Of a DNA stretch of 6,766 bases, positions 1 through 5,803 are shown in pieces. The notes under the pieces were generated by a model. It did no database searches, was not told where the DNA came from, and worked only from the letters and a program-made list of their open reading frames with translations. Each line of letters begins with the position of its first letter. Position 1 is the first letter of the stretch. Origin of the DNA: Flavobacteriales bacterium (lineage in GTDB: Bacteria > Bacteroidota > Bacteroidia > Flavobacteriales > BACL11); contig JABJNS010000141.1 in NCBI GenBank assembly GCA_018664745.1, positions 1 to 6,766 on the forward strand, written 5' to 3'. The translations under genes and the position numbers were made by a program.

Positions 1-1
1 C

Positions 2-367
2 TTTAATAGAGGTACAATTTATGATCAAGAAGGGGATATTGCTAATGCTGAAAAAGATTATTTAAAAGCTTTGGATTTGAATCCTACAGCATTTGGAGCA
101 AACTATAACTTAGGTGCGCTTTATTTTAATAGTGGAGTAGAAACTAATAATAAAGCAAACGGAACATCTAACAATACTGTTTATGCTAAACTAAAAAAAC
201 AAGCTGATGCAGCTTTTGCTAAAGCATTGCCATATTTGGAAACTGCTCATGAGTTAGATACTGAGGATAAGAATACTTTACTTTCATTAAAGCAATTGTA
301 TTACTTGAACAATGATTATGCAAAGTCAGAGGAAATGAAGAAGTTGATTGCAGAATTAAAGAAATAA
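2..367 (+). CDS. TPR-repeat protein, C-terminal fragment (start outside window)
   Basis: The frame is open from the first complete codon at position 2 to TAA at 365-367, so this is the last 121 residues of a longer protein. The visible part opens with the end of one TPR unit (GDIANAEKDYLKALDLNP: a B helix and the usual N-P turn). A second unit follows whose A helix starts AFGANYNLGALYFNSG. A polar Asn-rich insert of about 15-20 residues (TNNKANGTSNNT region, near 140-190) separates that helix from its B helix (ALPYLETAHELD). The protein ends in a Lys/Glu-rich helix. TPR arrays mediate protein-protein contacts; partner and location are unknown, and any signal peptide would lie upstream. TPR proteins with a long insert before an ALPYLE-AHEL helix are, as far as I recall, common in Bacteroidota. 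The gene converges on the minus-strand operon and is followed by a hairpin. A Leu/Met start near 71 is not credible because the TPR pattern continues upstream of it. Confidence 0.85.
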   Translation, partial: FNRGTIYDQEGDIANAEKDYLKALDLNPTAFGANYNLGALYFNSGVETNNKANGTSNNTVYAKLKKQADAAFAKALPYLETAHELDTEDKNTLLSLKQLYYLNNDYAKSEEMKKLIAELKK

Positions 368-377
368 GTTAAAAGGT

Positions 378-401
378 AAGTGGGAGGTAATACTCCCATT
401 T
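378..401 (+). terminator. Probable intrinsic terminator after the TPR gene
   Basis: A perfect 6-bp stem, TGGGAG (381-386) with CTCCCA (393-398), closes a 6-base loop. It can be lengthened by G-T and A-T pairs out to 378/401. It begins 10 bases after the TPR stop codon and is followed by the T-rich stretch TTTATTTAAATA. The T tract is interrupted, so strength is uncertain. The gene on the other side (481-900) converges on this hairpin, so it may act in both directions, but the opposite-strand tail is less T-rich. Nothing else recognisable lies between 402 and 480. Confidence 0.55.
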
Positions 402-480
402 ATTTAAATAGTACAATTTAACATAATATTAATTATAGGACAAAAGTGGTTTTCTGTTTATATCTAGTAAGTAGCTGATA

Positions 481-900
481 TTACAAGTTATCTATAACTG
501 TATATTCAACTCCTCCATAATTAAACTGAGCTGAGATTACTGTATTTACTAAGGGCTTAGCAATTGGAGCAGAATTTGAGATGCAGAATACTGCTGTATC
601 GTTTAGCATTAGTTTTCCAAAAGGAATTCCAATTAGAAAAGAACCTTTATCAGTAATTATAAATTGTGAGGCTTTGGAAAGTAAATCATTAATAAACTGC
701 TGAGTTTTTAAAATCTCAGTTTCTAGTTTATGAATTTCAATCTGAGCCATTTCTCGGCTCGTTTCAAATTTATCTCCAGCACTACTTTTGGTGTCCGAGT
801 TTCTGGAATCAATGGCTTGTTGTAAAGTAGTGTTTAAATAGGTTAGTTTAGTTTGTAGTTGCTTATTTAATTCGGCAATTACTACTGACTTATTTAACAT
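481..900 (-). CDS. Divergent GreA/GreB-like protein (small coiled-coil plus C-terminal Gre-type domain)
   Basis: The protein has 139 residues. Residues about 8-36 and 48-76 look like two antiparallel helices joined by a tip, SSAGDKFETSREM (39-51). This tip lines up with the GreA tip GDLKENAEY: G42-D43-x-x-E46-T47 matches E. coli GreA G40-D41-x-x-E44-N45, whose acidic pair is needed for RNA-polymerase transcript cleavage. The C-terminal part (about 85-139) contains SAPIAKPL (110-117), followed by FNYGGVEYTVIDNL. This resembles the GreA ending (SPIARGL, then a GG-x-x-x-(F/Y)-x-(V/I) strand), which binds polymerase. GreA is about 158 residues, so this one is somewhat short. Relatives in flavobacteria are, as I recall, often labelled 3-oxoacyl-ACP synthase; no ketosynthase feature is visible. 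It is the last gene of the operon, starting 2 bases after the helicase stop, with a possible TAGGAA ribosome site about 10 bases upstream. The Gre relationship is my inference from motif alignment; the actual role is unknown. Confidence 0.7.
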   Translation of the reverse strand: MLNKSVVIAELNKQLQTKLTYLNTTLQQAIDSRNSDTKSSAGDKFETSREMAQIEIHKLETEILKTQQFINDLLSKASQFIITDKGSFLIGIPFGKLMLNDTAVFCISNSAPIAKPLVNTVISAQFNYGGVEYTVIDNL

Positions 901-902
901 AA

Positions 903-2249
903 TTATTTTTTCCTAAGGTTTACTCCTTTATCACCTCTTGATATAGCTCTTTTGTATTTTCTGGCTCTTTCTTTACGCCAAACATCTCTATCATTTACTT
1001 GTTGATTTTTCTCACTCTTTTCATGGAATCCAGAATTTTCTCTTTCTTCTTTTTTAACATTTCTGAACACATTTTTTCCGTTTGCTCTGTGTTCTTCAGT
1101 CGTTAATTGTTGAGTGATTTCTACTTCTTCAGGAATCTCTAATTCAGGAATTTGCATTCCCATTAGTTCCTCAATTTTATCAGCATAGTATTCTTCTCTT
1201 TCTGTATGAAATAAGATAGATTTCCCTAGTTCCTCTGCCCTTCCTGTACGCCCAATTCTGTGCATATAGTTTTCAGGAAAAATTGGTGTGTCAAAATTAA
1301 TTACATGGGATATTTTATCTAAATCCAATCCTCTGGCCATAATGTCGGTAGCAATTAAAATTCTTACTTTTCCTTCATCATATTGGTTAATGGATCTAAA
1401 CCTATAGTTCTGTGATTTATTAGAGTGAATTACAGCTAATTCCGAGAGGTAAAATTCTGACATTGACTCGTATAATCTGTCAGCAATTTTCTTGCTTGAT
1501 ACAAATACCAATACTTTTTTCATTTCATCCTTATCTCTAAGGATATTGGTTAATAAATTCTCTTTTGTATAATAATTGGGTACTGCATATTTCGTTTGAG
1601 CAATATTATCAAGTGGCGTTCCACTTAAAGCAATCTGTACTTTTTCTGGTTTACTAAAAAAGCTATCAATCATATCTGAAACATCTTCAGTCATGGTTGC
1701 TGAAAACATGATATTTTGTTTTTTATTAGGTAATAGTTCAAAGATATTAGTCAGCTGAAAACGGAACCCTAAATCCAGCATTACATCTACCTCATCAATC
1801 ACTACCTTCTTCACTCCTTTTAATTGTAAAGCACGGCAAAGTGCTAGGTCATACAATCTTCCAGGGGTAGCAACAACAATGTCAGCACCTTCTTGTAGCC
1901 ATATTTTTTGCGTATTCATGTTTGTTCCTCCATAAACACCAACAATACGACAAGTAATGTATTCTGTTAGTTGATTTAATGTTTCTACTACTTGTGCTAC
2001 TAATTCCCTAGTAGGTACAAGTATCAGTATTCTTGGATTCTTTTGCTTTGAATAACTTAGCTCTTGCAACAATGGTAAACAGTAGGCAATAGTTTTTCCT
2101 GTTCCTGTCTGAGCAATACCAACAAGATCCTTTCCTCCTAGTATTTTGGAATAAGTTTCCTTTTGAATAGGGGTTTGTTGTTCAAACCCTAAATCAGCAA
2201 TTGCATTTCGTAATTGCTTATTTAGGTTGATTTCGTTAAAATTACTCAT
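903..2249 (-). CDS. DEAD-box ATP-dependent RNA helicase with a DEVD motif II
   Basis: A 448-residue RNA helicase with every superfamily-2 DEAD-box motif in order: Q motif (F4 to TPIQ at 26-29), motif I AQTGTGKT (46-53), Ia PTREL (79-83), GG (107-108), Ib TPGR (128-131), motif II DEVD (152-155), motif III SAT (183-185), IV VLVFVSS (246-252), V TDIMARGLD (301-309) and VI HRIGRTGR (330-337). The two RecA-like domains span roughly 20-205 and 220-360. A charged Lys/Arg/Glu tail (about 385-448) probably gives nonspecific RNA binding. Motif II normally reads DEAD; the two Asp and the catalytic Glu are kept and only Ala154 becomes Val, so activity is expected. Family members unwind short RNA duplexes in ribosome assembly, mRNA decay or cold response. 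The substrate cannot be read from sequence, and I cannot assign it to DeaD, SrmB, RhlE or DbpA. It starts 2 bases after the ABC-F stop and is followed 2 bases on by the Gre-like gene. Confidence 0.95.
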   Translation of the reverse strand: MSNFNEINLNKQLRNAIADLGFEQQTPIQKETYSKILGGKDLVGIAQTGTGKTIAYCLPLLQELSYSKQKNPRILILVPTRELVAQVVETLNQLTEYITCRIVGVYGGTNMNTQKIWLQEGADIVVATPGRLYDLALCRALQLKGVKKVVIDEVDVMLDLGFRFQLTNIFELLPNKKQNIMFSATMTEDVSDMIDSFFSKPEKVQIALSGTPLDNIAQTKYAVPNYYTKENLLTNILRDKDEMKKVLVFVSSKKIADRLYESMSEFYLSELAVIHSNKSQNYRFRSINQYDEGKVRILIATDIMARGLDLDKISHVINFDTPIFPENYMHRIGRTGRAEELGKSILFHTEREEYYADKIEELMGMQIPELEIPEEVEITQQLTTEEHRANGKNVFRNVKKEERENSGFHEKSEKNQQVNDRDVWRKERARKYKRAISRGDKGVNLRKK

Positions 2250-2251
2250 AA

Positions 2252-4129
2252 TTATTGTTGTTTTTCATCAAGCTCTAACCACCTCATTTCTTTCTTATCT
2301 ATAATGTTTATAACCTCTCCTAATCTTTCACTTTGATTCATCATCTCTTCCATTGCAATATTAGGGTTTTGTATTGTTTCTTCAAGCTTCTTTTTTTCTT
2401 TTTCCAATTCAGCCAATTCTTTCTCTAAATTATCATATTCAAATTTATCATTAAATGATAATTTATTTTTTGGAGCTTTAACTTTGGAGTTCTCCTTTTC
2501 TAGATGTTGAATTTTCTTAAATTCTTTTTCTTCCTGAATTTGTTTTGCCCTGTATTCTGAATATGTACAGTAATGATCCTCAATTTCCCCTTCTCCTTTA
2601 AATACAAAAAGATGTTCGGTTAACTTGTCCATAAAGAACCTGTCATGCGATACTAGGATTAAACAGCCTTTATATTGTAGTAAGAATTCTTCTAGTTTTG
2701 TTAGCGTAAGTAAGTCCAAATCATTGGTTGGCTCATCTAATATTAGGAAGTTTGGGTTTTTCATGAGTACGGTAAGTAAGTGTAATCTTCTTCTTTCCCC
2801 ACCGCTTAATCGTTTTACCTCAGTAAACTGCATTTCTGGAGTGAACATAAAGTGTTCCAATAGCTGTGAAGCACTTACCTTTCTTTTATCGGACATAACA
2901 ATAAATTCGGCTATGTCTTTTAGTACTTGTATAACCCTCCTACTTTCATCTACTGCTAAACCTCCTTGAGTAAAGTAACCATAGTTGATAGTTTCTCCAA
3001 TATTGATTTTTCCACTATCAGGTTTTTCTTTTCCTGTTATGATGTTTAGGAATGTACTTTTTCCTACCCCATTCTTACCAAGTATTCCAATTCGTTCTCC
3101 CTTTTTGAAAGTATAATCAAACCCTTCTAAAATTACTAAATCATCATATGATTTTTTGATGTTTTTTAACTCTAGGATTTTACCTCCCATCCTATCCATT
3201 TTTACATCAATATTTAGTTCTTGGGTAATTCTTTTTGAGGTAGCTTTTTTCTTTATTTTATTAAAATTATCTATCCTAGCTTTGGATTTTGTGGTACGAG
3301 CTTTTGGTGAACGCCTCATCCATTCTAACTCCTTTTTCATGAGTTTTTGAGCCTTACTAATTTCTACATCAAAATTACTTTCCCTTTCTGCTCTTTTTTC
3401 TAAAAAATAAGCATAATTCCCTTTATGATGATAAAGATTTCCTCCTTCTAATTCAATAATATGATTGCATACTCGCTCCAAGAAATACCTATCATGCGTA
3501 ACCATTAAAACAGTAATATTTTGTTGTTGTAAGTATTTTTCCAACCATTCAATCATTGATATATCTAAGTGATTGGTTGGTTCATCTAAAAGTAAAATAT
3601 CAGCATTTTCTAAAAGTAAGAGTGCTAATGATAATCTCTTTTTTTGTCCTCCAGATAATTTACCTACTTTTTGTTGTAGATTATTAATGTTGAATTTTGA
3701 AAGGATTTGTTCACTTTTCCTCTGATAGTCCCAAGCATTTTCTCTCTCCATTTTTGCAGTGAGTTCTTCCACTAATTTCTCAGTTTGTGGGTTTCCTACT
3801 TTACTATGGTTATCAACTGCTTTTTCATACTCTTTTACAAGCACACTAATCTTATTGTGCGCACTGTTTATTAATTCATTAATAGTTAAGCTATCATCAA
3901 AAATAGCATCTTGTGATAGGTAAGAAACTCTGCACTCATTTCTGAAAATTACTTCTCCTTCATCTGCAGCATCTTGCCCAGCTAGTATTTTTAACATGGA
4001 GGATTTACCTGTACCATTATTGGCAATTAATGCTACTTTATCTCCTTTGGATAGACCAAAACTCAGTCCTTCAAAAAGGACTCTCTCCCCAAAATTCTTT
4101 CCTAAATTTTCAACTGCTAACAAATTCAT
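2252..4129 (-). CDS. uup: ABC-F family ATPase, Uup type (ribosome-associated)
   Basis: A 625-residue soluble protein with two ABC ATPase domains and no membrane segment, as in ABC-F proteins that bind the ribosomal E site. Domain 1 has Walker A ANNGTGKS (36-43), signature LSGGQ (158-162), Walker B LLLDEPTNHLD (179-189) and H-loop THDR (211-214). Domain 2 has GKNGVGKS (351-358), LSGGE (441-445), LILDEPTNDLD (462-472) and SHDR (494-497). Both catalytic Glu (183, 466) are present. The linker carries a basic EWMRRSPKARTTKSKARI stretch (269-286) that matches the Uup linker pattern. A long charged coiled coil (about 530-620) forms a Uup-like C-terminal domain. Length is close to E. coli Uup (635). 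The symbol rests on linker, DEPTNDLD and coiled coil; another ABC-F subgroup remains possible. The start ATG overlaps the preceding stop as ATGA. Domain 1 has AN rather than the usual G-x at the start of Walker A, which should be neutral. Confidence 0.93.
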   Translation of the reverse strand: MNLLAVENLGKNFGERVLFEGLSFGLSKGDKVALIANNGTGKSSMLKILAGQDAADEGEVIFRNECRVSYLSQDAIFDDSLTINELINSAHNKISVLVKEYEKAVDNHSKVGNPQTEKLVEELTAKMERENAWDYQRKSEQILSKFNINNLQQKVGKLSGGQKKRLSLALLLLENADILLLDEPTNHLDISMIEWLEKYLQQQNITVLMVTHDRYFLERVCNHIIELEGGNLYHHKGNYAYFLEKRAERESNFDVEISKAQKLMKKELEWMRRSPKARTTKSKARIDNFNKIKKKATSKRITQELNIDVKMDRMGGKILELKNIKKSYDDLVILEGFDYTFKKGERIGILGKNGVGKSTFLNIITGKEKPDSGKINIGETINYGYFTQGGLAVDESRRVIQVLKDIAEFIVMSDKRKVSASQLLEHFMFTPEMQFTEVKRLSGGERRRLHLLTVLMKNPNFLILDEPTNDLDLLTLTKLEEFLLQYKGCLILVSHDRFFMDKLTEHLFVFKGEGEIEDHYCTYSEYRAKQIQEEKEFKKIQHLEKENSKVKAPKNKLSFNDKFEYDNLEKELAELEKEKKKLEETIQNPNIAMEEMMNQSERLGEVINIIDKKEMRWLELDEKQQ

Positions 4130-5328
4130 AATGTACTATTTTTTCCGGCCAAGTAACCAGTTGTCCAAGCGGCTTGAAAGTTAAACCCTCCTGTTACGCC
4201 ATCAATGTTTAATAATTCTCCTGCAAAGTAAATTCCTTTATGGCGTTTACTTTCCATTGTTTGCATATTTATCTCTGATAAATCTATCCCGCCACAACTT
4301 ACAAACTCTTCTTTAAATGTAGTTTTCCCCCTCACCTCAAACTCATCATTTATAAGCATGTTTATCAGACGGTTTTTACTTTTTTTAGCCAATTCATTCC
4401 AAATTTGACTTTCAGAAACTTCTAACTTTTTCAACATAAAATGCCATAAGCGTTTTGGAATTTCTAAGGGGTTATGCTTATACATTCCTTTTCTACTTGA
4501 AGTTAAGTTTGTGAATTGAGTTCTAAGTTCCTCTTCATTAATTCCTAACCAATTTATTTGCACGCTAAAGTTATAATTTAGCTTTGCTAAATCCTGTGCA
4601 TCCCATGAAGATAGCTTTAGTATTGCCGGGCCACTCATCCCCCAATGGGTAATTAAAAGCGGTCCGTTTTGCTTTAATTTACTCCCCTTTATACTTGTGA
4701 TAACATTAGGTACGCTTAGCCCCATAAGCTCAGTTATTGGGTTTTTAGGCATATTAAAAGTAAACAATGAAGGTACAGGTTTTACTATTTTGTAACCAAG
4801 AGCTGTAAGCCATTCTAATCCACTTTCTTTTGGGCTTCCACCACTAGCAATAATTACTTTATCAAACAAAAGGTTTTCTCCATTAATAGATAAATTTATT
4901 TTGTTTTCAGTAGGGTTAATTGCACTTACTTTACTTTTAAAAGAAACACGAATATTTAGGTTTTCAGCTGTATTTAATAAAAGATCAACAATAGTTTGTG
5001 AGCTATTTGTTTTAGGAAACATTCTATTATCTGCTTCAGTCTTTAAGGGTACTCCCCTATTTTCAAACCAATTAACTGTATCAGTTGTAAAAAAGTGATT
5101 GAATGGTTTTTTGAGTTGTTTTCCTCCTCTTGGATAATTTTTTATAAGCTGAGCAATACTAAAAGTAGCATTGGTAACATTACATCTCCCTCCTCCTGAA
5201 ACTTTTACTTTAGCAAGTACTTTATCTGTTTTTTCAAAAATAGTAACTGAAGCTTCAGGTTTTGATTCTTTAGCAGTAATAGCAGCCATGAAACCGGCAG
5301 CTCCTCCTCCTATTACGGCTATGTTCAT
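4126..5328 (-). CDS. BaiN/RdsA (HI0933/YhiN) family NAD(P)/FAD-dependent oxidoreductase
   Basis: A complete 400-residue flavoprotein. It opens with a Rossmann FAD-binding fold: strand MNIAVIGGGAAG (GGGAAG 7-12), helix, then acidic E32 at the end of the second strand for the ribose. Family blocks follow: KVKVSGGGRCNVTN (40-53), ASGGSP (161-166), THWGMSGPAIL (227-237), CGGIDLSEI (345-353) and FAGELLNIDGVTGGFNFQAAWTTG (368-391), the last being the second FAD contact. Length fits the HI0933/YhiN family. E. coli YhiN has been reported as RdsA, which makes dihydrouridine at position 2449 of 23S rRNA; BaiN of gut clostridia was linked to bile-acid metabolism. The downstream ABC-F and RNA-helicase genes make the rRNA role more likely here, but that is inference. 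The ATG follows the upstream stop directly (TAAATG) and its stop overlaps the next start (ATGA), so translation is probably coupled on both sides. Confidence 0.93.
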   Translation of the reverse strand: MNIAVIGGGAAGFMAAITAKESKPEASVTIFEKTDKVLAKVKVSGGGRCNVTNATFSIAQLIKNYPRGGKQLKKPFNHFFTTDTVNWFENRGVPLKTEADNRMFPKTNSSQTIVDLLLNTAENLNIRVSFKSKVSAINPTENKINLSINGENLLFDKVIIASGGSPKESGLEWLTALGYKIVKPVPSLFTFNMPKNPITELMGLSVPNVITSIKGSKLKQNGPLLITHWGMSGPAILKLSSWDAQDLAKLNYNFSVQINWLGINEEELRTQFTNLTSSRKGMYKHNPLEIPKRLWHFMLKKLEVSESQIWNELAKKSKNRLINMLINDEFEVRGKTTFKEEFVSCGGIDLSEINMQTMESKRHKGIYFAGELLNIDGVTGGFNFQAAWTTGYLAGKNSTL

Positions 5329-5724
5329 TTAATTTTTCTTTACTTGCTCAATAAGTGCAACCAGTAATACCAATTGTAATAATATCTGAACAACAAAGTA
5401 TTTGCTTGGCAAATGGATAAGTTCATTGCACACAAAGATTAAATACAGATTGATAAAACCTACTAAATTTAAAGATGCAATTATAAAATATAGATTCTTC
5501 CCAATAGTACCTTTAAGTGCATAGGCGAATAAACCTAGTAATATATAAGCACTTCCTAAAAACTGCTGAACAATACTTACTGCTTTAGATGGCTCTCCTA
5601 CCATTGTAAATACTGATGATTCTTCTGGAAATAAAAGTAATAAAAACCCTACGCCTAAAAATAGATAAGCATGTAGTTTAAGCATAACATTGGCAAAAGA
5701 TATTCGTGTTGCGTTTTTATTCAT
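5329..5724 (-). CDS. Small four-helix integral membrane protein of unknown function
   Basis: I do not recognise this 131-residue protein. It contains four hydrophobic stretches long enough to cross the membrane: about 15-33 (LKLHAYLFLGVGFLLLLF), 52-70, 76-98 and 108-126, with short polar loops between them. A basic N-terminus (Lys3, Arg7) and a Lys-rich C-terminus (EQVKKN) suggest both ends face the cytoplasm by the positive-inside rule. There is no signal peptidase site, cysteine cluster or catalytic motif. The four-helix, about 130-residue build recalls small DoxX-like or DUF4345-like families, but I cannot show membership. It is the first gene after the typA terminator, preceded by a candidate promoter, and its TAA is immediately followed by the flavoprotein ATG. 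Why a membrane protein heads an operon of RNA and ribosome factors is unclear. The start at 5724 is the only reasonable one; no Shine-Dalgarno sequence precedes it. Confidence 0.82.
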   Translation of the reverse strand: MNKNATRISFANVMLKLHAYLFLGVGFLLLLFPEESSVFTMVGEPSKAVSIVQQFLGSAYILLGLFAYALKGTIGKNLYFIIASLNLVGFINLYLIFVCNELIHLPSKYFVVQILLQLVLLVALIEQVKKN

Positions 5725-5741
5725 AATATAAATTAAGATAT

Positions 5742-5749
5742 CAAAGGTA
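5742..5749 (-). promoter_or_regulatory. Candidate Bacteroidota -7 promoter element for the five-gene operon
   Basis: Read on the minus strand, TACCTTTG matches the Bacteroidota -7 consensus TAnnTTTG exactly. It lies 17 bases before the membrane-protein ATG (5724), giving a short AT-rich leader. No TTG -33 element is visible at the expected spacing; that region is occupied by the loop and stem of the typA terminator. The call therefore rests on one 8-base match in the right place. Confidence 0.4.
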
Positions 5750-5751
5750 AT

Positions 5752-5781
5752 AAAAATGGAGGGTTATAGCCCTCCATTTTT
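5752..5781 (-). terminator. Strong intrinsic terminator of typA
   Basis: A perfect 12-bp inverted repeat, AAAAATGGAGGG (5752-5763) with CCCTCCATTTTT (5770-5781), encloses a 6-base loop. On the minus strand the stem ends in ATTTTTATT, giving the U-run needed for intrinsic termination, 22 bases after the typA stop codon. The symmetrical A and T arms mean it could also stop transcription on the plus strand, though no plus-strand gene ends here. Confidence 0.9.
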
Positions 5782-5803
5782 TATTCAAAATATTTTTAGC
5801 TAT

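Noticed and set aside
481..900. Annotation of the small gene as 3-oxoacyl-ACP synthase.
   Set aside because: At 139 residues it lacks the ketosynthase length, active-site Cys block and His/Asn motifs. The Gre-like tip and C-terminal strand pattern fit better.
2390..2397. A-AAA-AAG heptamer on the minus strand in the ABC-F gene, in the frame of a -1 slippery site.
   Set aside because: It sits in a run of Lys and Glu codons of the coiled coil. I see no downstream stem-loop or upstream Shine-Dalgarno stimulator, and a full-length product is normal for Uup.
2625..4184. Plus-strand open frames at 2625-2969, 3156-3350 and 3996-4184.
   Set aside because: They lie antisense to the well-supported ABC-F gene (the last also spans the flavoprotein/ABC-F junction). 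They encode Ser/Leu/Phe-rich sequence with no recognisable motif, as expected for the complement of Lys/Glu-rich coding.
4901..5098. Plus-strand open frame of 65 codons.
   Set aside because: It is antisense to the flavoprotein gene, with no motif, ribosome site or promoter of its own.
5742..5781. The 12-bp inverted repeat considered as a riboswitch or operator.
   Set aside because: Its placement 22 bases after the typA stop and the U-run on the same strand are fully explained by intrinsic termination.
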